From: Nocardiopsis alba DSM 43377
GTDB lineage: Bacteria > Actinomycetota > Actinomycetes > Streptosporangiales > Streptosporangiaceae
NCBI RefSeq assembly: GCF_000341225.1
Contig: NZ_ANAC01000001.1
Span: forward strand, 124,001 to 188,000
Reading direction: 5' to 3'
DNA length: 64,000 nucleotides
This document shows, piece after piece, positions 18,196 to 26,755 of the stretch. A program made the translations under genes and the position numbers. Position 1 is the first letter of the stretch. The number at the start of each line of letters is the position of its first letter. The notes under the pieces were generated by a model that saw only the letters and a list, made by a program, of their open reading frames with translations, ran no database searches and was not told where the DNA came from.

Positions 18196-19386
18196 TCACC
18201 CGTCCCAACGATGTGGGTCGAACATACCGATCGGCAGGTCCGTGCGTCCCTCTCCCGCCAGATCGGCCAACGCCTCGCCCACGGCGGAGGCGAACTTGAA
18301 GCCGTGGCCGGAGAAGCCTCCGGCCAGGACCAGACCGGGCAGTTCGTCGTGACGGCCGATGAGGAAGTGCTCGTCGGAGGTCATCGTGTACATGCAGGAG
18401 ACCGTTCGTTCCGGTGTCGGGGCCACCCCGCGCAGCCCGGCGACGAGTGCGCCGAGACGACGGGCATCGGCCGCGTCCGGGGGACGGGGGCCGACGTCGG
18501 GGTCGACGGGTTCGCCCCACTGGCTTCCGGGGCGGCGGCCTTCGGGTGCCCGGGTCTCGGGGCCCTCGGCGTGGATCCCGATCTTGAGGGTACGCCCCCC
18601 GTCCATGCTGGGGAAGCCGTACCAGAGAGTGCCGTCGGCCTCGTCACGTGCGAAGACGGGTTCGAGCGAGGCGGAGAGCGGGTCGGTGATCGGGAACCAG
18701 CCCAGTACACGGCGCTCCACCCGGATACCACCGCCCAGGTCGGCCAGGCCGGGGAGCAGCCGGGTCAGCCAGGCCCCGACGGTGACGATCACGCGTCGAG
18801 CACGGATCTCGGTATCGCCGATCCATACGCGAGGTCGGTCGGGGTCGGGTTCGATCCGGGTGACGGTCCGTCCGGTGAGGACGCGGGCTCCGGCACGACG
18901 GGCCTCGTTCACGGCGGCCAGGACGGCCCGTTCGGGCAGGACGACGCCTGCGGCCTCCTCGAACACCCCCTCCTCGTCGTGACGGACACGGTGTCGAGGG
19001 TGGCGTTCGGCCAGGTCGGCAGGGGAGAGACGCGCATAGGAGAGTCCGTGCCGTTCCGCGGCGGTGACGGATCCGGCGATCGCCGGGCTCTCGGGGCGGC
19101 CGAGCATCAGGGCGCCCGTGCGTACGACGAGTTCGGTGCCGGCGGCCTCTTGGAGCTCGTCCCAGGCACGCCAGGCGGCGCGGACGAGGGGAACGTACTC
19201 GGAGCCTTCGAGATAGGCGGTCCGGATGATGCGGGACTCGCCGTGGGAGGACCCCCGGTCGTGGCCGGGGGAGAAGCGTTCGACGCCGATCGCGTCGACA
19301 CCGTTACGGGCCAGGCGCCACAGGGCCTGGGAGCCCATCGCGCCCAGGCCGACGACGACGGTGTCGGTGTCCAGGCGGGGACTCAC
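18196..19386 (-). CDS. FAD-dependent amine oxidase of the monomeric sarcosine oxidase / N-methyltryptophan oxidase type
   Basis: This 396-residue cytoplasmic flavoenzyme oxidises secondary amino acids (N-methyl groups) with O2, giving aldehyde and H2O2. The dinucleotide-binding motif is near the start (VVVGLGAMGSQALWRLA). GSSHGESRIIRTAY is the active-site/flavin region typical of the family. CMYTMTSDEHFLIG carries the Cys that binds FAD covalently in sarcosine oxidases. GFSGHGFKFA is the C-terminal family motif. Length and motif order fit MSOX/SolA. The exact substrate (sarcosine, N-methyltryptophan, pipecolate) cannot be read from the sequence. The GTG start is at the array-distal end, and the gene is on the same strand as the kinases but with no obvious functional link. 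Confidence 0.88.
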   Translation of the reverse strand: MSPRLDTDTVVVGLGAMGSQALWRLARNGVDAIGVERFSPGHDRGSSHGESRIIRTAYLEGSEYVPLVRAAWRAWDELQEAAGTELVVRTGALMLGRPESPAIAGSVTAAERHGLSYARLSPADLAERHPRHRVRHDEEGVFEEAAGVVLPERAVLAAVNEARRAGARVLTGRTVTRIEPDPDRPRVWIGDTEIRARRVIVTVGAWLTRLLPGLADLGGGIRVERRVLGWFPITDPLSASLEPVFARDEADGTLWYGFPSMDGGRTLKIGIHAEGPETRAPEGRRPGSQWGEPVDPDVGPRPPDAADARRLGALVAGLRGVAPTPERTVSCMYTMTSDEHFLIGRHDELPGLVLAGGFSGHGFKFASAVGEALADLAGEGRTDLPIGMFDPHRWDG

Positions 19387-19460
19387 GCGATGACCCGGGC
19401 CTCGGCCGTCTCACGCGCGTGGAGCGGTGTGCGCGTGTGCCGGCCCGGGAGTGACACGTC

Positions 19461-19832
19461 CTAGGCGGCGACCGGCTGGCGGTGCGTGTAGTAGTGCGCG
19501 GGCTCGGGGATCCGAGCGAAGGGGTTGAGCAGGGCGGCGGCCCCGGCGGGGTCGCTCGCGGGATGCGAGACGGTACCGCCCTGGAGCAGGTCGTTCCAGA
19601 AGAAGCGGCCGTCGCGGCACCAGACGTTGACGTCGCGCATGACGGAGGCGACGGCCATCTCCGAGGTACCGGACCAGTACAGGGGACGGGTGGCCACGGA
19701 GGCGAGCTCCTTCAGCAGCGCCGTGATGGCGCGCTGGGCGCAGAAGGCGTGGCGGGGCTTGTGCTTGACCCGTCTGGCGAGTGCCGACTTCGCCCGGGAG
19801 GCCCGGGGGTTGTTCAGGCGCCAGTGACTCAA
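19461..19832 (-). CDS. Small conserved-looking protein of unknown function
   Basis: This is 123 residues if translation starts at the TTG at 19832, which has GGAG six bases upstream. The frame stays open to 19976, but that extension looks like non-coding DNA. The protein is basic at its N-terminus (RASRAKSALARRVKHKPRH) and then has a compact segment (FCAQRAITALLKELASVATRPLYWSG, DVNVWCRDGRFFWNDLLQGG). There is no signal peptide or membrane span. I do not recognise the family. It lies 74 bp upstream of the amine oxidase on the same strand. Confidence 0.5.
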   Translation of the reverse strand: MSHWRLNNPRASRAKSALARRVKHKPRHAFCAQRAITALLKELASVATRPLYWSGTSEMAVASVMRDVNVWCRDGRFFWNDLLQGGTVSHPASDPAGAAALLNPFARIPEPAHYYTHRQPVAA

Positions 19833-20416
19833 GGTCGTCTCCAGTAAGTGTCGGGTACCGCGGGGTGTGCTGACCGTGTGCGCTTGTTGCGGCCACGACG
19901 CCGCGGTGTGAGAGGGGTGTGACGCCTTACGGAGCCGACGGGCCCTTCTCCGCGAAGTTGGCGAGGTGTGAACCAAGTCGTTACCTCGTAGTTATCCTTC
20001 GCGTTCCGGATGCTAGCAGCAACCAACCCCATGTAGTCGAGGCTTCAAAGAGTGGTGCATCTCACATCTAACAGATGCGCATCGACCTGTTTAGAATGCG
20101 AATGTCCATGTCATATGGGGTTATTCGAACATGCGTTCATGGTCTTGAAGTGGGATATCGGGCCCTTGGTCCCATGTCGGTTGTCGTCAGTCTCACCCGA
20201 TTCGACGACTCTGGGGCTGTTTTCGATCACTCAGGGTGACTTATTGCCGCTTGTTGGGGATGGGGGCACCTGGGAACGGTCTTTACCAAGGGCGGACCCG
20301 CCGCACAGGCGGACATTCCCGTTCGTTTCGCGTTCCTGGTCACCCCCGGTGCGGTGGGCCTTCACCCGCGTGGAGGACACTGGTGGGCGCTCCGAAAGCA
20401 AGAGAGAAGTGGCGAA
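19833..20416. other. Divergent intergenic region with a possible - strand promoter
   Basis: About 580 bp without a supported gene separates the small unknown gene (-) from the MFS gene (+). On the - strand TTGCTG (20022-20017) and AGGATA (19998-19993) are spaced by 18 bp and could drive 19832. The stretch at 20000-20240 is AT-richer than its surroundings. I see no clear promoter for the MFS gene. Confidence 0.35.
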
Positions 20417-21709
20417 GTGACCCAGACCGAGACATCCGGTGGCAGGACGACAGCAAACGGAGACTCTTCCGCCGAGCCCGTGGGCGGGTCGCGCGCCTGG
20501 TTGGTCTGGGGTGTCGCGGTGGGCGGCTACTTCCTCGCGATGCTGCACCGTAACGGTCTGGGGGTCGCGGCCCTGGAGGCCCAGAGCCGGTTCGACGTGG
20601 GCCCCGCCCTCCTTTCCCTGCTTCCGATGCTCCAGCTGCTGATCTACGTGCTGCTCCAGGTGCCGGCCGGACTGCTCGCCGACCGGCTCGGCCCGCGCTA
20701 CACCCTGGTCATGGGCGCGATCGCGATGGCCCTCGGGTCGCTCCTCTTCGCCCTCGCCCCGGGGATCGAGGTGGCCGTAGCCGGGCGGTTCCTCATCGGG
20801 CTCGGCGACGCGCTCGTCTTCCTCAACGTGATCCGTCTGGCCGCCCTGTGGTTCCCCCGGTCGCGCTACGCGCTGGTCAGCGGGTTGACCGGTGTGGTCG
20901 GCGGCAGTGGGCAGGTGGCCAGTGCCGCACCGATGGCCTGGGCCCTCGACAACGTCGGTTGGGTCGCGGCCTTCCTCGCCACCGGTGGTCTCACCGTGCT
21001 CATGGCGCTCCTGGTGCTTCTGGTCGTACGGGACCGTCCCGAGGGCGCGGCCGGTCGTTCCACCGTCGCCGAACCCATCTCCGTGTGGGAGGCGCTCAAG
21101 GAGGCGTTGAGGGCGGACGGCCCCCGGATCGGGATGGCGCACCACGCGGCCGTCATGGCTCCGTTCACGATGATGATGGTGCTGTGGGGCTACCCGTTCC
21201 TCGTGAACGGCCTGGGCCTGGCAGAGGGGACCGCCGCGCTCGGACTCACCGGACTCGCCGCCGGGGCCCTGTGGGTGGCGCCGGTCGCCGGCGCTCTGAT
21301 CGGACGGCGGCCGGGAGTACGCGTCCACCTGGCCCTGATCTTGGGCGGATCGCTGAGCCTGGGGTGGCTGCTGTTGGTGGCGTGGCCGGGAGGGCCGCCG
21401 GTGGCACTGGGGATCACGGTGCTGGCGGTGAGCGCGCTGGGGCAGACCGTCGCGCCCACCATCTCCTTCGACTTCGCGCGCGACGGGATCCCGGCGAGCC
21501 GCACCGGGGTGGCCTCCGGTCTCGTCAACATGAGCGGCTTCAGCACCGCGGTCGTCTGCACCGTGGCGGCGGGCCTTCTCCTTCAGGCGCTGCCCGACGA
21601 GCCGACCTCCTACCAGTGGGCGTTCACCCCGATGGCGGTCGGCACGACCCTGGCCACGGTGGCGCTGGCGTTCTTCATCCGCGCGCGCTCCCGGAACCTC
21701 GCCTCCTGA
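20417..21709 (+). CDS. MFS permease
   Basis: This 430-residue inner-membrane transporter has about 12 predicted helices, starting with WLVWGVAVGGYFLAML after a short polar N-terminus. ADRLGPRYTLVMGAIAMALG is the MFS loop-2/3 signature (D-R-x-G-x-R). The hydrophilic middle loop (VVRDRPEGAAGRST...) separates the two six-helix halves. The substrate cannot be inferred. GTG at 20417 is chosen because the next upstream in-frame start would add unlikely sequence. A strong terminator follows 15 bp after the stop. Confidence 0.85.
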   Translation: MTQTETSGGRTTANGDSSAEPVGGSRAWLVWGVAVGGYFLAMLHRNGLGVAALEAQSRFDVGPALLSLLPMLQLLIYVLLQVPAGLLADRLGPRYTLVMGAIAMALGSLLFALAPGIEVAVAGRFLIGLGDALVFLNVIRLAALWFPRSRYALVSGLTGVVGGSGQVASAAPMAWALDNVGWVAAFLATGGLTVLMALLVLLVVRDRPEGAAGRSTVAEPISVWEALKEALRADGPRIGMAHHAAVMAPFTMMMVLWGYPFLVNGLGLAEGTAALGLTGLAAGALWVAPVAGALIGRRPGVRVHLALILGGSLSLGWLLLVAWPGGPPVALGITVLAVSALGQTVAPTISFDFARDGIPASRTGVASGLVNMSGFSTAVVCTVAAGLLLQALPDEPTSYQWAFTPMAVGTTLATVALAFFIRARSRNLAS

Positions 21710-21721
21710 CGGACGGACGAT

Positions 21722-21750
21722 CGAGAGGACCCCGCCCCGGCGGGGTCCTC
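21722..21750. repeat. 29-bp direct repeat, copy 1 (terminator), left flank of vapBC
   Basis: It is identical over 29 bp to 22502-22530, offset 780 bp. The repeat contains the complete MFS terminator hairpin. Confidence 0.85.
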
Positions 21751-21753
21751 TTT
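21725..21753 (+). terminator. Intrinsic terminator of the MFS gene
   Basis: A perfect 12-bp stem, GAGGACCCCGCC / GGCGGGGTCCTC with a CC loop, is followed by TTT, 15 bp after the stop codon. Confidence 0.85.
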
Positions 21754-21844
21754 CCGTGGGGCCTCAGGCGTGGTCGCCTCGCGGGAGGGGCGGGGAGGAC
21801 CCCGTCAGTGGCCGATCGGAGACCCGCACGACCACCGCCGGGCT

Positions 21845-21862
21845 TGATATCATCAGATATCA
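21845..21862. promoter_or_regulatory. Inverted repeat upstream of vapB, probable VapBC operator
   Basis: TGATATC-ATCA-GATATCA is a perfect 7-bp inverted repeat just before the vapB ribosome site (TTGGAGG). VapBC complexes repress their own promoter through such palindromes, and the position overlapping the promoter/leader fits. Confidence 0.6.
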
Positions 21863-21878
21863 CTTGGAGGTGGTCCTC

Positions 21879-22100
21879 ATGGCCGACATCCTGATCCGCG
21901 ATGTGCCGGACAGTGTTCTACGGGCGATCGACGCCGATGCCAAGAGACAGGGGTTGTCTCGGAGTGAGTATCTGAGACGTTCTCTGGAGCGGACGGCCCG
22001 CTCTTCCGAGGCCTCGGTGACCGTCGGTGACCTCGAACTCTTCGCGGAGGCCTTCTCCGACCTTCAAGACCCGGATGTCATGAAACGAGCGTGGGAATGA
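21879..22100 (+). CDS. VapB-type antitoxin (ribbon-helix-helix)
   Basis: This 73-residue protein has an N-terminal [18 protein letters not shown] strand-helix followed by [17 protein letters not shown], a ribbon-helix-helix DNA-binding fold of the FitA/VapB kind. The C-terminal tail ([27 protein letters not shown]) is acidic/aromatic and should wrap the toxin. The ATG at 21879 has TTGGAGG 8 bp upstream. Its stop overlaps the toxin start (ATGA), which couples their translation. It should neutralise the PIN toxin and repress the operon at the palindrome at 21845. Confidence 0.88.
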   Translation: MADILIRDVPDSVLRAIDADAKRQGLSRSEYLRRSLERTARSSEASVTVGDLELFAEAFSDLQDPDVMKRAWE

Positions 22101-22501
22101 TCTGGCTGATCGACAAGTCCGCGTTCGTGCGACTGGCCTTGAGTCCCGACGCCTCGAAGTGGGCCGAGCGTATAGAGCGCGGGCTTGTTCGTGTCTCGAC
22201 GGTGACCCGGCTCGAAATCGGTTTCTCGGCCAGGTCGGGCGGAGAACTGAGGAACTTCATGTCCCGCCCACCGCTCTCGGTCATGCCGATCGAGTACGCC
22301 ACTCCGACGATGGAGGATCGTGCGGTCGAGGTTCAGTCGATGCTCGCGGACAGAGGACAGCACCGTGCTCCGGGCGTTCCCGACCTGCTCATCGCCGCTA
22401 TCGCCGAACTCTCGGGGCTTACGGTCCTTCACCTCGACAAGGATTTCGAATTGATCGGTGAGATCACCGGGCAGTCGATGGAGAGACTCAGGGTGGCTTG
22501 A
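22097..22501 (+). CDS. VapC-type toxin, PIN-domain RNase
   Basis: This 134-residue PIN-domain endoribonuclease probably cleaves tRNA or rRNA when free of antitoxin. The acidic active-site residues are in place: Asp in MIWLIDKSA near the start, Glu in TRLEIGFS, and Asp in [11 protein letters not shown] and HLDKDFELI. The ATG at 22097 shares the ATGA overlap with vapB and is preferred over a GTG two codons earlier. Length is normal. A terminator hairpin begins 3 bp after the stop. Confidence 0.9.
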   Translation: MIWLIDKSAFVRLALSPDASKWAERIERGLVRVSTVTRLEIGFSARSGGELRNFMSRPPLSVMPIEYATPTMEDRAVEVQSMLADRGQHRAPGVPDLLIAAIAELSGLTVLHLDKDFELIGEITGQSMERLRVA

Positions 22502-22530
22502 CGAGAGGACCCCGCCCCGGCGGGGTCCTC
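22502..22530 (+). repeat. 29-bp direct repeat, copy 2, which is also the vapBC terminator
   Basis: It is identical to 21722-21750. The 12-bp stem sits at 22505-22516 / 22519-22530. Instead of a T-run it is followed by a second palindrome, CCTCTATATAGAGG (22530-22543). The two copies bracket the vapBC module exactly. Confidence 0.85.
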
Positions 22531-22543
22531 CTCTATATAGAGG

Positions 22544-22975
22544 GGCTCGACCCGCGGGGTCGCCCAGGTCTTCGAGAGGGCGCCGTGGGCCCTCCTGTTC
22601 GGGGCCGGACGGGCTCGACGTCGTTCCTCGTGCGCTGTGCTTCGTGTCCCGGTCCGGACGCCGTCCACATCCACGCGGGCACGAGGACGGGGACCCGAGC
22701 GCCTTCCGCCCGGTCCGCGCCGCCTTCGAGGAGAGAGTCCCGAGGGGGAGATCCCCTCATCGGATTTCGGTATCTCCATGAATTCGGTGGACTCCTCGGT
22801 GTGGCGAAGCAGAGAAATGTTCGTTGTGGACAGGTTCCCCGTTCCGTCGATGGTCGTGTGTCCAGATCTCCTGTGCAACAGGGTTTCTCGCGGGATCGAA
22901 GTGGTTCATGTCGGCTCTTGAAAGTGGGAAAGAAGGGACTCGTTCGGATTGGGGAATCCGTTATCGAATTCTGTC
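22544..22975. other. Intergenic region between vapBC and the membrane protein gene
   Basis: No supported gene is present. Several open frames exist, but none has a coding-like composition, ribosome site and recognisable product together. The stretch at 22770-23010 is clearly AT-richer. Confidence 0.5.
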
Positions 22976-23003
22976 TTGTTCTCTTTCGGCGCGTCGTTAT
23001 AGT
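22976..23003 (+). promoter_or_regulatory. Probable promoter of the 23075 membrane protein gene
   Basis: TTGTTC and TATAGT are separated by 16 bp, giving a start site about 65 bp before the TTG start codon. Confidence 0.45.
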
Positions 23004-23074
23004 GGTGCTCTCTTCCGAAGCGCGGACGTGTGCGCCACCGTGACGCCTGCCATCGGACCCGAACGGGGGCACCT

Positions 23075-24574
23075 TTGTCAGACGTCGAGACGCTCGTTTC
23101 CCAGGTCCTTCCGTACATCCGGAGCGCGATCGACGCCTACGGGCGGGCGGTGCTCTCACAGACGGGGAAGGTCGCGGCCTCCGGCACCGTGGGCCTCGGG
23201 CAGCGGATACTGTCGGCCCTCCTGCGTCGTGGCGGGAAGGACTCGGAGGTCGGTGTCGCGGTCGAGAGGCTCGCCGCGGCGCCGAACGATCCCGCCGCGC
23301 TCGGAGACCTCCACGCCCGGATCGGGCGGGCCCTGCGCGAAGAACCGGGGCTGGCGGCGGAACTGTCCGCCATGGTGGAGACGCGGGTGTCCTGGTCGAC
23401 GGTCTCGGGACACCACAACGTGGGTGTGGGCGGCGACCACCAGGGACCGATCCACCTGGGTGACAACACCAGCAACGTGCACCACACGGTGCACAACACC
23501 GTCCACGAGAGAAAGATCAGTGGTCTTTCGATCGCGGCGCTGGTCCTCGGGCTGCTGGGCTTCCTCATCCTGCCCATCCCCGTCGCCGTCGTTCTCGGGA
23601 TCATCGCCCTCGTCCAGGTGTTGAGGGCCCCGTCCTCAACACAGCTCGCGGAGACGGGTCGGGCGGGAGGGGCCCCTTCCGGCCCCGGCGGCCCCTCGAT
23701 GTCGCCGGAGGCCCAAGGGTCGATGGCCGGCCCGCCGGTGTCCGCGGGCCCTTCCGGTCCCGGTGCCTTTCCGCCCTCCCCCACCCCTTCCGGCCCCGGC
23801 ACGCCCTCCGATCCCGGCGCTCACACCGGCCCCTGGACCCCCTCCGCCGGAGGCCCCGGCGCTCCGGCGGACCCTGGAATCGGGGCGTTCCCGCCGCCGG
23901 TCCCCGAGCCGGCGGGCGCGGCGGCCTTGTTCACTCCGTCGGCGGCGCCCGCTGCCGCCTTCGCCCCGGCGGCCGGTGGGGGAGGGGCCGCGGCCGGAGG
24001 CGGTTTCGCGGCGGCCAAGGCGATCAGTGTGGTCTTCGCGGTGTTCGGGCTCCTGGCGGCCTGCCTGTGGGGCCTGGGCTGGACGGCCGCGGTCGTGGTC
24101 CTCGTCGAGGCGGAGACCGTCTCCCAGGCGTCGGGGGACACGGACACCGGGATGTCGGGCACGGAGGACCCCTTCGCCGGCGGGGAGGAGATCTCCCCGG
24201 CCGATCTCTGCGAGCCCTCTCCCGGGTACGCGACGGTCTGCACCCTGGAGTCGGGGGACTGCTTCCTCGAACCCGCGGGCACGGAGTTCTACGAGGTGGA
24301 GCTCACTTCGTGCGGCGAGGCGCACGACGCCCAGGTGATCGGCTCCTACTCCCCTTCGGGCGAGGTGTGGCCCGGGTGGGGGTCCTTCGACGCCGACATC
24401 GACGCGACCTGTGGCCCCATGAGCGAACAGGCCCTGGATCCGGCGCTCACGCCGTCCACGTACTACGTCGGCTACATCGCGCCGAACGAATCCGCCTGGG
24501 ACTACGGGATCAGGGAGGCCTTCTGTTACGTGTCCGCCGACGGAGAGTCGTGGACCACGTCCCTCCTGTGGTGA
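23075..24574 (+). CDS. Membrane protein: helical N-domain, His/Asn/Gly motif, DUF4190-like TM region, septum-formation-like C-domain
   Basis: This 499-residue multidomain protein begins with a helical domain at about 1-105. A polar motif at about 108-145 follows (HHNVGVGGDHQGPIHLGDN, then SNVHHTVHNTVHE), resembling the G-x-x-N-V-x-V-G-D type motifs that follow small helical domains in actinobacterial signalling proteins. Two hydrophobic helices (SGLSIAALVLGLLGFLILP...VVLGIIALVQVL) are typical of DUF4190. A Pro/Gly-rich linker of about 100 residues, another membrane helix at about 310-350, and an extracytoplasmic Cys-containing domain (AGTEFYEVELTSCGEAHDAQVIG, TCGPMSEQAL) like the septum-formation domain family complete it. 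The start is TTG at 23075 behind GGGGG. The function is unknown; an envelope-associated sensor or adaptor is plausible. Confidence 0.75.
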   Translation: MSDVETLVSQVLPYIRSAIDAYGRAVLSQTGKVAASGTVGLGQRILSALLRRGGKDSEVGVAVERLAAAPNDPAALGDLHARIGRALREEPGLAAELSAMVETRVSWSTVSGHHNVGVGGDHQGPIHLGDNTSNVHHTVHNTVHERKISGLSIAALVLGLLGFLILPIPVAVVLGIIALVQVLRAPSSTQLAETGRAGGAPSGPGGPSMSPEAQGSMAGPPVSAGPSGPGAFPPSPTPSGPGTPSDPGAHTGPWTPSAGGPGAPADPGIGAFPPPVPEPAGAAALFTPSAAPAAAFAPAAGGGGAAAGGGFAAAKAISVVFAVFGLLAACLWGLGWTAAVVVLVEAETVSQASGDTDTGMSGTEDPFAGGEEISPADLCEPSPGYATVCTLESGDCFLEPAGTEFYEVELTSCGEAHDAQVIGSYSPSGEVWPGWGSFDADIDATCGPMSEQALDPALTPSTYYVGYIAPNESAWDYGIREAFCYVSADGESWTTSLLW

Positions 24575-24598
24575 CCCCGGGCGGGCCCGGGAGACGCC

Positions 24599-24634
24599 GA
24601 GGGGCGGGACGGTCGTCGGACCGTCCCGCCCCTC
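24599..24634. terminator. Bidirectional terminator hairpin
   Basis: A perfect 16-bp stem (GAGGGGCGGGACGGTC and its complement, loop GTCG) lies between the convergent membrane-protein and acyl-CoA dehydrogenase genes. Confidence 0.8.
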
Positions 24635-24680
24635 GGGCGATGTTCTCCTCCGGTGGCCGCGGGCCTCCGAAGCGTGGAGA

Positions 24681-26498
24681 CTAGAAGGCCTCCTCGGGGA
24701 CCTCCATGACGCCCAGGTTCACGTTCTGGGCGATCTTCAGCTCGGCGGTCACGCGCGGCAGGAACTGCTCGGCGAAGAAGGTCGCGGCGGCGATCTTGCC
24801 GGTGTAGAAGTTCTTGTCGTCCTCGTCGGCGCCGTCGATGCTGTTGAGGGCGACCTCGGCCTGGCGCAGCAGCAGCCAGGCCAGGACCACGTCACCGAAG
24901 GCGAAGAGCAGGCGGACCGAGTTCAGGCCGACCTTGTACAGCTCGCGGGAGTCCTCGGCGGAGCCCATGGCGTGGCCGACCATGATCTCGACCATCTTCT
25001 CGACGTCGCCGAGGGCCTTCAGCAGGAGCGCGCGCTCCTCCTTCAGACGGCCGTTGCCGGCCTCGCTCTCGGCGAAGGCCTTGATCTCGGCGGACAGCTT
25101 GCCGATGGCCTGGCCGCCGTTCTTCACGATCTTGCGGAAGAAGAAGTCCTGGGCCTGGATCGCGGTGGTGCCCTCGTAGAGGGTGTCGATCTTGGCGTCG
25201 CGGATGTACTGCTCGATCGGGTACTCCTGAAGGAACCCGGAGCCGCCCAGGGTCTGGAGGGACTCGGCGAGCAGCGCGTAGGAGCGCTCCGAGCCGACAC
25301 CCTTGACGATCGGCAGCAGGAGGTCGTTCATGGCCTCCAGCTCGGTGACGTCCTCGCCCTTGGACTTGGCGACCTGGATCGCGTCCTGCTGGGTGGCGGT
25401 GAAGATGACCAGCGAGCGCATGGCCTCCACGTACGCCTTCTGCGTCATGAGGCTGCGACGCACGTCCGGGTGGTGGGTGATGGTGACCTTCGGGGAGTTC
25501 TTGCTCCCGGCGAGGTCGTTGCCCTGGACGCGGTTCTTGGCGTACTCCAGGGCGTTGAGGTAGCCCGTGGAGAGGGTGGCGATCGCCTTCGTCCCGACCA
25601 TCATGCGCGCGTACTCGATGATGAGGAACATCTGACGGATGCCGTCGTGCTTGTCACCGACGAGGTAGCCGATGGCGGGGTGCTTGTCGCCGAAGGTCAG
25701 CTCGCAGGTGGTGGAGGCCTTGAGGCCCATCTTGTGCTCGACGTTGGTCACGTAGGCGCCGTTGCGCTCACCGAGGGAGCCGTCCTCGTTGACCAGGTAC
25801 TTCGGCACGAGGAAGAGCGAGAGGCCCTTGGTGCCGGGGCCGGCGCCCTCGGGGCGCGCCAGCACCAGGTGGAAGATGTTCTCGGTCATGTCCTGCTCGG
25901 CCGAGGTGATGAAGCGCTTCACACCCTCGATGTGCCAGGTGCCGTCGCCCTGGTCGACGGCCTTGGTGCGGCCGGCGCCGACGTCCGAGCCGGCGTCGGG
26001 CTCGGTCAGCACCATGGTGGCGCCCCAGCCGCGCTCGATGGCCTGCTCGGCGAACTTCTTCTGCGCCTCGTTGCCCTCGGAGTGGAGGATGCTCGCGAAG
26101 CCGGGGCCCGCGGAGTACATGTGGATGGAGGGGTTCGAACCCAGGATGAGCTCGGCCGCGGACCAGACGAGGGAGCGGGGGGCGCCGAGGCCGCCGAGCT
26201 CCTGGGGGAGGTCGAGGTTGTACCAGCCGGCGTCCATGTAGGCCTGGTAGGACTTCTTCAGGCTTTCGGGGATGGCGACGGTGTTGGTCTTGGGGTCGAA
26301 GACCGGCGGGTTGCGGTCCGCGTCCTCGAAGGACTCGGCGACGACACCGGTGGCGAGACGGTTGATCTCGTCCAGGATGGTGCGCGCGGTCTCCTCGTCC
26401 AGCTCCTCGAAGGGGCCCTGGCCCAGCAGGTCCTGGCGCCGGAACAGCTCGAAGAGGTTGAACTCGATGTCGCGCAGGTTGCTCTTGTAATGCGTCAT
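24681..26498 (-). CDS. Large acyl-CoA dehydrogenase (FadE-type)
   Basis: This 605-residue flavoenzyme carries out the first step of fatty-acid beta-oxidation (acyl-CoA to trans-2-enoyl-CoA). N-terminal helical domain, then the FAD/substrate beta-domain motif ([33 protein letters not shown]), then the C-terminal helical domain with the catalytic Glu in [16 protein letters not shown]. About 130 extra C-terminal residues are normal for this long subfamily of actinobacterial FadE proteins. The ATG at 26498 is preceded by GGAG at 6 bp. It is a monocistronic gene with a well-formed operator upstream (26553-26574), which suggests control by a TetR/FadR-type fatty-acid regulator. Confidence 0.92.
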   Translation of the reverse strand: MTHYKSNLRDIEFNLFELFRRQDLLGQGPFEELDEETARTILDEINRLATGVVAESFEDADRNPPVFDPKTNTVAIPESLKKSYQAYMDAGWYNLDLPQELGGLGAPRSLVWSAAELILGSNPSIHMYSAGPGFASILHSEGNEAQKKFAEQAIERGWGATMVLTEPDAGSDVGAGRTKAVDQGDGTWHIEGVKRFITSAEQDMTENIFHLVLARPEGAGPGTKGLSLFLVPKYLVNEDGSLGERNGAYVTNVEHKMGLKASTTCELTFGDKHPAIGYLVGDKHDGIRQMFLIIEYARMMVGTKAIATLSTGYLNALEYAKNRVQGNDLAGSKNSPKVTITHHPDVRRSLMTQKAYVEAMRSLVIFTATQQDAIQVAKSKGEDVTELEAMNDLLLPIVKGVGSERSYALLAESLQTLGGSGFLQEYPIEQYIRDAKIDTLYEGTTAIQAQDFFFRKIVKNGGQAIGKLSAEIKAFAESEAGNGRLKEERALLLKALGDVEKMVEIMVGHAMGSAEDSRELYKVGLNSVRLLFAFGDVVLAWLLLRQAEVALNSIDGADEDDKNFYTGKIAAATFFAEQFLPRVTAELKIAQNVNLGVMEVPEEAF

Positions 26499-26552
26499 GG
26501 ACAGCTCCGCTGTGTCCCTTGCCGCGGTGTCTGTACACGCGGATCTACCGAC

Positions 26553-26574
26553 TAGTAACAAGTCAATGTTACTA
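26553..26574. promoter_or_regulatory. Inverted-repeat operator upstream of the acyl-CoA dehydrogenase gene
   Basis: TAGTAACA and TGTTACTA form a perfect 8-bp inverted repeat with a 6-bp centre, 55-76 bp upstream of the ATG. The centre on the - strand includes TTGACT, a possible -35 box, so a bound repressor would block the promoter. TetR-family regulators of fatty-acid genes use sites of this form; the actual regulator is not in the window. Confidence 0.55.
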
Positions 26575-26646
26575 CTGAGTAGCCCCTGGCGCCAGTAGCG
26601 AGGTGTGCGTGTGACGCCAACTACGCGTCAAAAGTACGAAAGTAAG

Positions 26647-26661
26647 GAAAGTGTCACTTTC
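26647..26661. other. Short perfect palindrome downstream of the thiopeptide operon
   Basis: GAAAGTG-T-CACTTTC lies 95 bp past the last biosynthetic gene. On the - strand it is followed by a pyrimidine/T-rich stretch (CTTACTTTCGTACTTTTG), so it may terminate the operon. An operator role in the divergent region is also possible. Confidence 0.35.
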
Positions 26662-26755
26662 GGACATCCGTGACGATCGGCATCGGTCGTGCCGAAAAGG
26701 GGGCCGGGCGGTCCGGAGCCCTCGGGACCTGCCGGACCGCACCTCACCCTGTTAT

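Noticed and set aside
22544..23074. Short genes in the vapBC-membrane protein gap
   Set aside because: The open frames have no ribosome site with plausible protein and change composition midway; treated as non-coding.
24972..26555. 527-codon open frame on the + strand
   Set aside because: It is antisense to the acyl-CoA dehydrogenase.
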